Below are positions 36,401 through 43,878 of a stretch of DNA of 64,000 bases, piece by piece. The notes beneath the pieces were generated by a model. It was not told where the DNA came from. It saw only the letters and a list, made by a program, of their open reading frames with translations, and searched no databases. This DNA comes from Desmonostoc muscorum FACHB-395. Lineage in GTDB: Bacteria > Cyanobacteriota > Cyanobacteriia > Cyanobacteriales > Nostocaceae. The DNA lies in the NCBI RefSeq assembly GCF_014698035.1, contig NZ_JACJSF010000032.1:24138-88137 (forward strand), read 5' to 3'. Position numbers and translations under genes: made by a program. The first letter of the stretch is position 1; each line of letters starts with the position of its first letter.

Positions 36401-39400
36401 AATATTGATGTGTGGTGTATTCAAAAACGTCGAATTAGGTTATGAATTCGGTCAGTTAGCCCTCGACCTGCGATCGCGTTATCAAAATTCCGAATTGAAA
36501 GGGAAAACTTTATTATTAGTCTGTGTGTACACAAGGCATTGGAAAATGCACCTGCAGGAGTTATTACAACCCTTGCAAACTGCCTATTGTAGTTGTTTAG
36601 ATGTAGGCGATTTGGCTTTCGCGGGTTACTCTGCGTATAACTACAGTTTTTACTCCTATTTTGCAGGACAGAATTTAACACAGCTAGAGCCGGAAGTTGC
36701 TGGTTATTGTGAAGCGCTCAAGCATCTCAAGCAAAATCTAGCTCTGAACTATTCCCAATTGATTCGACAAATTTTGCTGAATTTAATGGGAGATGCGGAT
36801 GACGTTGTGGTGTTGAGCGGTACAGCCTACAATGAACAGCATCAACTTCCATTACATGAAGCAGCAGGCGATCGCACCGGATTAGCATTGCTGTGGATTA
36901 GCAAACTGGTTGTATCGTATCTGTTTTCCGAGTTTGAACAAGCCGTAGAACAGGCTAGGCAAGCGAGACAATATTTAGATGCGATCATTGCTTTTTTATA
37001 TGTACCCATCTTTCATTTCTATGATTCTTTAGCCCAACTAGCATGGTTTGAGCAACTCTCAGCCTTAGAACAGCAGCAAATGAAAGAATACATTACTGCT
37101 AATCAAGAAAAACTTAACTACTGGGCTACCCATGCACCAATGAATTTTCGCCACAAATTTGATTTGGTGGAAGCCGAGCGGTATCGAGTCTTGGGCAATC
37201 GGGCAGAAGCAATTGAATATTACGATCGCGCCATCATTGGAGCCAAAGAACAAGGCTATATTCAAGAAGAAGCACTAGCCAATGAATTAGCCGCCAAATT
37301 TTACCTCGACTGGGGCAAAGAGCAGATTGCTCAGTCATACATGACTCAAGCCTACTATGGTTATGCTCGTTGGGGTGCGAAAGCCAAAGTCGTCGATCTA
37401 GAAAAACGTTATCCCCAATTACTCGCCCCCATTCTTCAGCAAAGTCCTTCTCCTCTCTCAACTAACGAAACTATCTTTGCCTTGGGGAGTGTTACCTCCA
37501 CCAGTTCTGCCAATTCCAGTAGTACCAGCATTTCTGTTGCTCTAGATTTAGCTACCATTCTCAAAGCTTCCCAAACCCTATCTGGCGAAATCGAACTGGA
37601 AAAACTGCTTTCAGTATTGCTGCATATCGTCATTGAAAATGCTGGAGCAGATAAGTGTGTATTCATGCTTTTAGAATCAGGGCGTTTGCTAATTCAGGCG
37701 TTAGCACAGCTTTCTCTTAGTATCGTATCTGTAGAGAACAAGAAGGGAATTACTCATGTTGATTTTTACCCAAGATTGCTGAATCCACAACCCATTGAAG
37801 ACTCTCAGGATGTGCCAGTTGGCTTAATTAATACCGTCAAACGTAGCTTAAAACCAACAGTAATTATTGATGCCACAGTGCATCCTCAATTCATCAACGA
37901 TCCTTATATTCAGCAACAGCAGCCCAAAAGCATCTTGTGCAGCCCAATATTACATCAGGGGAAGTTGCTGGGCATATTGTATCTGGAAAATAACCTAGCA
38001 GCCGGAGCCTTTACAAGCGATCGCGTCGAACTGCTAAACTTGCTTTGCGCTCAAGCGGCAATTTCTCTAGTGAATGCCCGACTTTATCGAAATTCCCAAA
38101 ACTATGCTCAACAGTTGACGCAATCTCTAGCAAAATTACAGGCTAGTGAAATCCGCTTCCAAAATTTGGCGAATAATATTCCTGGGATGGTGTACCAATT
38201 CCGTTTGGCAGCCGACGGTTCAACTTCAACACCTTACGTTAGCTCTGGCTGTTTTGACTTGTATGGATTAGAGCCAGAGTTAGTGATGGCAGGGATACAC
38301 AGCCTTTACGATATGAATCATCCTGACGATCAACCAGCTATTGCAAAAGCGATCGCTTACTCTGCCCAAACTCTGACACCATTTGAGCAAGAATGGCGCA
38401 TTATCCTACCTTCAGGAACCGTAAAATGGATTCAATCTGCGGCTCGGCCAGAGCGACAAGCCGATGGTGCAATCTTATGGGATGGGGTGGTAATTGATAT
38501 TAGCGATGTCTACGACGAGCTTCGCTTACGCAAACAGGCCGAAGCATCTCTAGCCAAAGAACGAGAGTTCTTGAATGCCATTATTCAAAATATTACAGAT
38601 GGGATTGTTGTTTGTGACCCTAATGGCAAGTTGATCCTATTCAATAACGCAACTCGTGAGTTTCATGGCATACCGATAGAATTATTACCACCAGAGCAAT
38701 GGGCACAACACTTCGATCTCTATCAAGCTGATGGTCAAACACCTCTATCAACAACAGAAATTCCTTTGTTTCGCGCCTTGCAAGGGGAAATAGTTGAAAA
38801 TGCAGAAATGGTAATTGCGCCGAAGCATGGTTCTAAGAGAATTTTGTTAGCAAGCGGACAAGTGATCGTCGATTCTTTAGGCAACAAACTTGGTGCAGTA
38901 ATTGTGATGCGAGATATTAGCGATCGCAAACAGGCAGAACTTACTCTACAGCAAAAATCACTTGATTTGCAACAAGCGCTAAACGAGCTACAAAACGCCC
39001 AATTACAAATAGTCCAAAGTGAAAAGATGTCTGCGCTGGGTAACTTAGTTGCTGGTGTCGCTCACGAAATGAATAATCCCCTGGGTTTTATTGCTGCCAG
39101 TCTCAAACAAGCTAAACCTACTATTGCTGATATTATCGAACACTTGAAACTCTATCAAGAAACTTCACTCAACAAGAACGATAAAATCAAAGATCATGCG
39201 GTCGAAATTGAATTAGATTATACCTTAGAAGACTTGCCCAAGATGATTGATTCAATGTCTATGGCCTGTGACAGATTAAAAAAAATCAGCACCAGTTTAA
39301 GAACTTTCTCTCGTGCGGATCAAGACTACAAAGTGTTTTTCAATATCCACCAAGGCATTGATAGCACAATTTTAATTTTGAAACATCGTCTAAAGGCTAA

Positions 39401-39845
39401 TGAACTACGCCCTGCTATTGAAGTTGTCACAAACTACGGTAATTTACCTCAAATTGAATGTTTCCCAGGGCAGCTAAATCAGGTGTTTATGAATATTTTG
39501 GCAAATGCGATTGATGCCTTGGATGAGTCAACTATTGGGCGGAGTTTAGCAGAGATTCAAGAAACTCCTAACCAAATTATAATTACAACCTCAGTCGAGA
39601 ATCATCTAGTTAAAATTGCCATCGCTGATAATGGTAAGGGAATGAGTGAACAAGTTAAAGAAAAAATATTTGACCATTTATTTACTACAAAAATTGTTGG
39701 TAAAGGGACTGGGTTAGGGTTGGCGATCGCTCGGCAAATTGTCGAAGAAACTCACGGTGGTAATCTGACCTGCACTTCTGTACTGGGTCAAGGGACAGAG
39801 TTTGTCATTACCTTACCAGTTAAAACGGTGACATTGGATTCATAA
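33459..39845 (+). CDS. Multidomain Ser/Thr kinase-ATPase-GAF-PAS-PAS-histidine kinase (HstK-type), paralogue 2
   Basis: A 2128-residue paralogue of the protein at 14738-20599. The Ser/Thr kinase occupies about residues 10-290 (Lys50 in PVVIK, catalytic VIHKDVKPANIL, DFS for DFG, and GTLAYLSPEQTGRMNR). An AAA ATPase follows with Walker A AGFSGIGKT and Walker B LVVFLDDLHWAD, then a long helical region and GAF (NAGADKCVFMLL, near 1390-1540). Two PAS domains follow (about 1560-1680 and 1700-1830, where paralogue 1 has one), then a histidine kinase with His1869 in GVAHEMNNPLGF and G-boxes DNGKGMS and GTGLGLAIARQI. No receiver is fused. Two 21-bp repeats are inserted in frame, in the kinase N-lobe and after the first PAS. 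The stimulus is unknown. Confidence 0.93.
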   Translation: MSAKVDGTVRIAGYQIIEQLYSGSRTQVYRAIRECDTFGGLRQRQPVVIKLLKREYPSFSELVQFRNQYAIAKNLNIPSIIKPYSLEPHHNGYALVMEDFGGISLRQFTQRQPLSLEEFLPIALQLIETLHQLHQQRVIHKDVKPANILIHPDTRTIKLIDFSIASLLPRETQEIQSPNGLEGTLAYLSPEQTGRMNRGIDYRSDFYSLGVTFFELLSGQLPFTSHDPMELLHCHIAKQPDSICNLNPEIPLMLGEIICKLMAKNAEDRYQSATGLKYDLVFCLEQWRKTGKHTWFDLGQHDISDRFLIPEKLYGREQEIESLLEVFGRVANGAVELMLVAGFSGIGKTAVVNEVHKVIVRWNGYFIKGKYDQFNRNIPLSAFVQAFRDLMGQLLTESDTQLEQWRNKILSAISESGQVIIEVIPELERIIGTQPPVPELSGSAAQNRFNLLFVKFIQVFATREHPLVVFLDDLHWADLASLNLMRLLMGETLKGYLLIIGAYRDNEVFAAHPLMVALEEIEKGVTVSTITLAPLSQTDVNRLIADTLSYSTEVALPLTELVYQKAKGNPFFTTQFLKALHEDGRITFDWDTGLWQCDLAQVPRHTAACLQTSLSLTDDVVEFMAIQLQKLPLETQEVLKLAACIGNQFDLATLAIVFEQSPTQTAEVLWKALQEGLVLPHCDVYKFYQESEAITDSSDLGILDSGSCVYTFLHDRVQQAAYSLIPEEQKQATHLKIGQLLLSNTPESNWEERIFEIVGQLNVAAELIAQPAERQALAQFNLIASRKAKAAIAYTAACKYAQVGIGLLAQNSWQHQYELTLALHQVATEAAYLSGDLEEMAANAHLVLNHAKTPLDKISVYEVKIEVFTAQGHFAEAIAAALTILKQLGVELPTEPTQEDVAVALRTVLDVIGERFPAELLNLSDAKDENILAAARILTSVAPCAYLSQPQLYLLVILKKVYLSVVYGNESTSTFSYVSYGILMCGVFKNVELGYEFGQLALDLRSRYQNSELKGKTLLLVCVYTRHWKMHLQELLQPLQTAYCSCLDVGDLAFAGYSAYNYSFYSYFAGQNLTQLEPEVAGYCEALKHLKQNLALNYSQLIRQILLNLMGDADDVVVLSGTAYNEQHQLPLHEAAGDRTGLALLWISKLVVSYLFSEFEQAVEQARQARQYLDAIIAFLYVPIFHFYDSLAQLAWFEQLSALEQQQMKEYITANQEKLNYWATHAPMNFRHKFDLVEAERYRVLGNRAEAIEYYDRAIIGAKEQGYIQEEALANELAAKFYLDWGKEQIAQSYMTQAYYGYARWGAKAKVVDLEKRYPQLLAPILQQSPSPLSTNETIFALGSVTSTSSANSSSTSISVALDLATILKASQTLSGEIELEKLLSVLLHIVIENAGADKCVFMLLESGRLLIQALAQLSLSIVSVENKKGITHVDFYPRLLNPQPIEDSQDVPVGLINTVKRSLKPTVIIDATVHPQFINDPYIQQQQPKSILCSPILHQGKLLGILYLENNLAAGAFTSDRVELLNLLCAQAAISLVNARLYRNSQNYAQQLTQSLAKLQASEIRFQNLANNIPGMVYQFRLAADGSTSTPYVSSGCFDLYGLEPELVMAGIHSLYDMNHPDDQPAIAKAIAYSAQTLTPFEQEWRIILPSGTVKWIQSAARPERQADGAILWDGVVIDISDVYDELRLRKQAEASLAKEREFLNAIIQNITDGIVVCDPNGKLILFNNATREFHGIPIELLPPEQWAQHFDLYQADGQTPLSTTEIPLFRALQGEIVENAEMVIAPKHGSKRILLASGQVIVDSLGNKLGAVIVMRDISDRKQAELTLQQKSLDLQQALNELQNAQLQIVQSEKMSALGNLVAGVAHEMNNPLGFIAASLKQAKPTIADIIEHLKLYQETSLNKNDKIKDHAVEIELDYTLEDLPKMIDSMSMACDRLKKISTSLRTFSRADQDYKVFFNIHQGIDSTILILKHRLKANELRPAIEVVTNYGNLPQIECFPGQLNQVFMNILANAIDALDESTIGRSLAEIQETPNQIIITTSVENHLVKIAIADNGKGMSEQVKEKIFDHLFTTKIVGKGTGLGLAIARQIVEETHGGNLTCTSVLGQGTEFVITLPVKTVTLDS
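33562..33590 (+). repeat. 29-bp element GCGAT + 21 bp + CGC in kinase 2 (N-lobe)
   Basis: GCGAT (33562-33566), a 21-bp insert beginning ACCTTCGGTGGG (33567-33587) and CGC (33588-33590). It encodes residues 37-43 (TFGGLRQ). Without it the frame reads RECDRQPVVIK, which aligns without a gap to RENDSLPVVIK of paralogue 1. It is therefore a clean in-frame insertion. Confidence 0.85.
38503..38531 (+). repeat. 29-bp element GCGAT + 21 bp + CGC in kinase 2 (after first PAS)
   Basis: GCGAT, a 21-bp insert (38508-38528, beginning GTCTACGACGAG) and CGC. It encodes residues 1684-1690 (VYDELRL) and splits DISD from RKQAE. The intact junction survives after the second PAS of the same protein (DISDRKQAEL, with GCGATCGC at about 38920-38928). 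This gives an internal empty-site control. Confidence 0.9.
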
Positions 39846-40169
39846 CAATAAAAGAGTTTTGCCAGAGGTCTAATATCCTCTCAAATTTCTTCACCATCAA
39901 TACTAAGCTGTTACGCAAATAAGATTGCACATCAACTGGTGAGGTTATCCTTTGTCAATTTTCCTTTGTCCTTGGTAAACACAAATGACAAATGACAAAT
40001 GACGGTCTACACGGAAAATATTGCAATACATCACTTTGCAACTAAATGAGGTAAGGAACCAAGGATTCACAAATCAAATTATTCTTCTCCCTCCTGCCTC
40101 AAAACCAGTGACTTTGTGCCTCATGCAAAAGAAAACTGCTGTATGTAGGCGCGTTAGCTTAACTACAAC
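39846..40169. other. 324-bp gap between convergent genes
   Basis: The region between kinase 2 and the solute-binding protein gene contains tandem ACAAATG units (39985-40003) and AT-rich sequence. No gene or clear terminator hairpin is visible. Confidence 0.55.
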
Positions 40170-41120
40170 CTACAAATCTTTCTGGGGAATATCTTCGTGA
40201 AACTCTATCATCAATTGCATGGTTTCCACAGCTAAATCACGTAAGTCTCGATTTAGAAATACAACACCTTGAGAACCAAACCAACGGTCAAAAATTGCAA
40301 CATATTTGGGGTTATCGTTGACAAATCCTTGCATAAACTTGACGAGGGAATAGTTAACTGAATCGAGGAATTTAGAGTTATTCTCAGGAACCATACAAGC
40401 AATTCCTTCTCGTGAATAGGGACGAGGAGGTGCGATCGCAAAACTATCTTGATTTTTTGCTGTTTGTAACCATCCCTCTAAAAGAATGCTATCGGATGCA
40501 AAAGCGTCAATTTTACCCTGTTCCAAAGCCGCAAATCCTTCTGCTCTAGCCTTAAAATATACAAGTTTGGCTTGGGGTTGTATCTGCTTGATGGCTTGTT
40601 CGTTGGTAGTTCCAGCCAGCACACCCACACGCTTGTTAATGAGAGATTCAGGCGAACCTAAATTGCTGTCCTTCTTAATTAAAATTTGCGTACCTGTGAC
40701 ACCATAGCTGATTGAAAAATCAACCTTTTTATCTCGCTCCCAAGTAAAACTACTAGCATCACAGATAATATCAACTTGTCGGTTAATTATCTTAGGAATT
40801 CTTTCTGCTGGGGTAACTCCAACTAATTTAAGTTGAATTTTCTTACCTAATTCTTTTTCTAACTGCTTCTGGATCAAAGTCAGCATATCCACAGAATAAC
40901 CAATCAATTTTCCTTGACTATCAGAATATGCAAAGGGTAAAGCATCTCTACTTGTACCTGCCGTTAATACTCCTGTCCGCGCTACTTTTTGCATCACAGT
41001 TTCTGCCCCTGCAACACCAGGTAGGGATGCTGATAATATCAAACCGAATATCGCACTATATATCTTCGACTTAGTAAAAGCAGGTAAACACGAGAGATTT
41101 ATTTTAGTACTAACAAACAT
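40170..41120 (-). CDS. Periplasmic solute-binding protein, amino-acid ABC transporter type
   Basis: From ATG 41120 the protein has 316 residues; ATG 41138 and TTG 41180 are alternatives adding 6 or 20. The signal peptide is KIYSAIFGLILSASLPGVAG, with cleavage near AGA. The mature part is an SBP_bac_3 domain: GVLTAGTSRDALPFAYSDSQ, GYSVDMLTLIQKQLEKELG, RIPKIINRQVDIICDASSFT, and RVGVLAGTTNEQAIKQ. It would capture a polar amino acid or similar ligand for an inner-membrane permease, but no permease or ATPase genes are adjacent. The isolated LivF-type ATPase at 21520 belongs to a different transporter class. Confidence 0.88.
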   Translation of the reverse strand: MFVSTKINLSCLPAFTKSKIYSAIFGLILSASLPGVAGAETVMQKVARTGVLTAGTSRDALPFAYSDSQGKLIGYSVDMLTLIQKQLEKELGKKIQLKLVGVTPAERIPKIINRQVDIICDASSFTWERDKKVDFSISYGVTGTQILIKKDSNLGSPESLINKRVGVLAGTTNEQAIKQIQPQAKLVYFKARAEGFAALEQGKIDAFASDSILLEGWLQTAKNQDSFAIAPPRPYSREGIACMVPENNSKFLDSVNYSLVKFMQGFVNDNPKYVAIFDRWFGSQGVVFLNRDLRDLAVETMQLMIEFHEDIPQKDL

Positions 41121-41301
41121 ATTCAAATATTTGGGCATCCACAGTATCAAAGTAAAAAAATTATCTCTGTGAATTGCCAAGTAAGCAGTTCTAGAAATGA
41201 TTCTTCACATTAGATATTTAAATGCTATGACTTTGATAGCATATTTTTGTACTCACAGGAGTATTAATTTGTAGTATTTTCACTATTAAGTAACTTGGCG
41301 C

Positions 41302-41417
41302 AATTAAAGCTAACTGATAAGGGCTGTCATTTGTCCTTTGTCATTGTTCATTAGTAAAGACTTTAAGACTATTTACGTTTCGTAACATAATTTGCTTTAT
41401 TTATACCAAATTACTAA
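41302..41417 (+). repeat. 116-bp dispersed repeat, copy 1
   Basis: Starting AATTAAAGCTAACTGATAAG and ending near TTACTAAT, this segment matches 52834-52950 with only about 15 differences, same orientation, including GGGCTGTCATTTGTCCTTTG. It lies just past the NDH-2 gene stop (41426). No coding potential. Confidence 0.85.
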
Positions 41418-41425
41418 TGTGCTTG

Positions 41426-42793
41426 TTATTCTTTTTTATCCTCATCTCCCAACATTTTCAGTAATTTTCTCGCAGCTAGAATACCTACAACTCCTGCGCC
41501 GACTATTTCCGCCGCTTGCACGACTTTTTTACCGACATCATGAGGGTCAAGGTGGTGATGGAAAATCTCTTCATCCACCCATTCCGTTGTTGCTTTAAAG
41601 TCGTGAATTGGTGTTGGCAATAGCGTTAAATAAGTGCCTTGACGGATTAAATGCCCAGATTCGCCTGCAACTTCAAAAACATTGAAAAGGTTAGCAGCAG
41701 CATCATTTATCCCCAATTTCAAAAGGGTTCCCCGGATGTTAACCTTAACAGGTTTGAGTTCTTCTCCTAGAGCGATCGCTTTCAAATTGTGAGCAATATT
41801 GGCTCCTTGCTGATAAGCCACTTGAGCCGTAGGCGGTAGCGAATTATCCTGAACTGCTGCACAATCACCACCGACAAACACTTCTGGGAAATCGAGTAAT
41901 TGTAAGGTGGGAGTAACTAAAGGGCGATCGCGACGATCTCGATGTTCTTTAGGAATTGGCAAATCTTTAATCAGTGGATGGGTAGAAGTGCCAGCAGTCC
42001 AAACTGTAGTATGGGTGGCTAACGTCTCAATTTGATCGTTACGCTTATATTGAATTGAGGTGGAACCAATAGCAGTAGCTTCTGCTTCCACAATCATCTC
42101 TATTGGCACAGCACGTTTATTCAATTCCCGTTCGGCAATTTCACGCAATGGGTTATTTATATCGCCATCAAGGATTTCTTTACCATGATTGAGTAGTACT
42201 ACACGAATTTCACTTGAATTTCCTCCCAAAGCGCTATACCAATGTGGGAGAAAATCAGCTATAGTTGCTGCCATTTCCACACCACTTGCACCACCACCAA
42301 CGATGACTACTGTTAATAGTTTTCGGCGTTGTTCTAAATCTTCAGTTTGGACGGCTTTGTGCAAACAGTCACGTAAATGTCGCTCAAGAGCGATCGCATC
42401 TGCTTGCGTCCAGAAAGGAAAGGCATTAACATTCGCACCTTCAACTTGATGATAGCCAGTAACGCTGCCCAAGGCTAATACTAAATTGCTGTAATTGTAA
42501 GAGTTTCCCGAAGTTAATTTAACTTCCCGTTGATGCAAGTCTATCGATTGCACTGTATCTTGCACAAAGATGACTCCACTACCTTTAAGTAGTTCTGAAA
42601 AACGTGGGACTACCTGAAAGGTATCCATTTCACCATCGAAATATTCATATAATAGCGGCTTAAAGCAAAAGCGCTCGTCTTTATCAATCAAGATAACAGA
42701 ACGAGGATAATGTTCGTGAGCTAAATGTAAGGCTGTAAATAGCCCTGCAAAACCACCGCCGACAATCACAGTTTGATAAACTGGGCTGTTCAT
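41426..42793 (-). CDS. ndh: Type II NADH dehydrogenase (NDH-2), FAD-dependent
   Basis: A 455-residue flavoprotein of the two-dinucleotide-binding fold. The FAD site is VIVGGGFAGLFTALHLA (residues about 9-25), the NAD(P)H site is VVIVGGGASGVEMAATIA near 165, and the second FAD contact is VFVGGDCAAVQ near 310 with TAQVAYQQGANIA after it. The C-terminal helix (VVGILAARKLLKML) may dock to the membrane. NDH-2 passes electrons from NADH to quinone without proton pumping. It is the last gene of the oxidase operon, 45 bp after a small membrane protein, so its quinol probably feeds the adjacent CuA-less oxidase. Some similar proteins prefer NADPH. Confidence 0.9.
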   Translation of the reverse strand: MNSPVYQTVIVGGGFAGLFTALHLAHEHYPRSVILIDKDERFCFKPLLYEYFDGEMDTFQVVPRFSELLKGSGVIFVQDTVQSIDLHQREVKLTSGNSYNYSNLVLALGSVTGYHQVEGANVNAFPFWTQADAIALERHLRDCLHKAVQTEDLEQRRKLLTVVIVGGGASGVEMAATIADFLPHWYSALGGNSSEIRVVLLNHGKEILDGDINNPLREIAERELNKRAVPIEMIVEAEATAIGSTSIQYKRNDQIETLATHTTVWTAGTSTHPLIKDLPIPKEHRDRRDRPLVTPTLQLLDFPEVFVGGDCAAVQDNSLPPTAQVAYQQGANIAHNLKAIALGEELKPVKVNIRGTLLKLGINDAAANLFNVFEVAGESGHLIRQGTYLTLLPTPIHDFKATTEWVDEEIFHHHLDPHDVGKKVVQAAEIVGAGVVGILAARKLLKMLGDEDKKE

Positions 42794-42837
42794 AAAATCC
42801 CTCGCAAATCTTGTTAAATCAGATAATAAAAGCTTTA

Positions 42838-43083
42838 CTAGATGAATAAAAACAAAGCTATCAAAATAGCACTGAGGAACACAGCAAATGCAATAGCATA
42901 TTCAACTCTTTGACTAAAAAATCCGACAGCAGCAATCAGAGCGATCGCTAGCCCAATAATGCCAGCGTATTGCTCTTTTTGTAATCCGCGTGCAATTAAT
43001 GGATCTTGGACTGGTGCTGGAGTTTCTTGATTTGTTTTTATGGTACGTTCTGAGGCTGGTATTTCTTGCAAGAATAGATTCAT
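42838..43083 (-). CDS. Small two-helix membrane protein of the oxidase operon
   Basis: An 81-residue protein from ATG 43083, with AAGGAG 7 nt upstream (a GTG at 43086 is too close to it). Residues 1-35 are polar; then come two membrane helices, YAGIIGLAIALIAAVGFF and YAIAFAVFLSAILIALFLFI, separated by a short loop SQRVEY. I do not recognise a named family. Its position between coxC and ndh, 34 bp after coxC, suggests an accessory or subunit-IV-like part of the oxidase. Confidence 0.75.
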   Translation of the reverse strand: MNLFLQEIPASERTIKTNQETPAPVQDPLIARGLQKEQYAGIIGLAIALIAAVGFFSQRVEYAIAFAVFLSAILIALFLFI

Positions 43084-43120
43084 CACATTACTCCTTAAAA
43101 TACTGGAATTTCTGAATTTT

Positions 43121-43786
43121 TTATGCCCGCCAAAGGTAGAGAAGCGAGAAAAGAAAGACCCAAACTACATCAACAAAGTGCCAAAAAAGAGTAGTCGCAC
43201 TTGTCCCGAAGTGAGTTTTATTATAGTTGCCTGGAATGAATGAACGAATCAGCATAATTATCTGAAGCACAACACCAGCCAGGACGTGTAGACCGTGGAA
43301 GCCTGTTAGTAAGTAAAATGTCGAACCAACTAACCCTGTAGTAATCTTGAAATCGAGACTTTTCCACTCAATTAACAGACCAACTAAGAAGTAACTTCCC
43401 ATTGCGATCGTTATTAACCATAGCCAACGAAATTTCGTGAGTTGATTACGCTTGAGGGCATTTTCTGCTGGTTGAATGACAAAGCTACTAGAAAGTAATA
43501 CTACCGTATTAATAACCACAATTGTAGACAATTCTGGACCCGAAATACCGGGTGGCAGCCAATTTTTATTAGTCAGTCGTAGAGCAACATAAGTAAAGAT
43601 AAAACTCAAAAAGATGATGCTTTCTGATAGCAGGAACACGGTAAATCCGAACATTCCTTTTCCATGATGATCTTCATGGCTACCGCCACCACTTGGTAAG
43701 AAGCGCTGTAACCAATTTGGTAAGCGTCGCCGCCATAAATCAAAACGGATTGGACTTTCATCTATATGAATAGTGCGACGTTGCAT
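43121..43786 (-). CDS. coxC: Heme-copper oxidase subunit III
   Basis: A 221-residue protein with five predicted helices, the number usual for bacterial subunit III without the first two helices. Typical segments are GMFGFTVFLLSESIIFLSFI (carrying the conserved Glu of helix III), LTGFHGLHVLAGVVLQIIML and the terminal YWHFVDVVW-type motif, here FWHFVDVVWVFLFSLLYLW. Subunit III stabilises subunit I and its proton uptake. It lies 92 bp after coxA in the operon, across a TTGGGCA simple repeat, so there may be separate translation initiation. Confidence 0.93.
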   Translation of the reverse strand: MQRRTIHIDESPIRFDLWRRRLPNWLQRFLPSGGGSHEDHHGKGMFGFTVFLLSESIIFLSFIFTYVALRLTNKNWLPPGISGPELSTIVVINTVVLLSSSFVIQPAENALKRNQLTKFRWLWLITIAMGSYFLVGLLIEWKSLDFKITTGLVGSTFYLLTGFHGLHVLAGVVLQIIMLIRSFIPGNYNKTHFGTSATTLFWHFVDVVWVFLFSLLYLWRA

Positions 43787-43878
43787 AATTCAATTGGGGA
43801 ATTGGGCATTGGGCATTGGGCATTGGGATTAGAGATTGAAGAATTGATAACTATTTCTCAGTCTCCAGTCTCTAGTCC

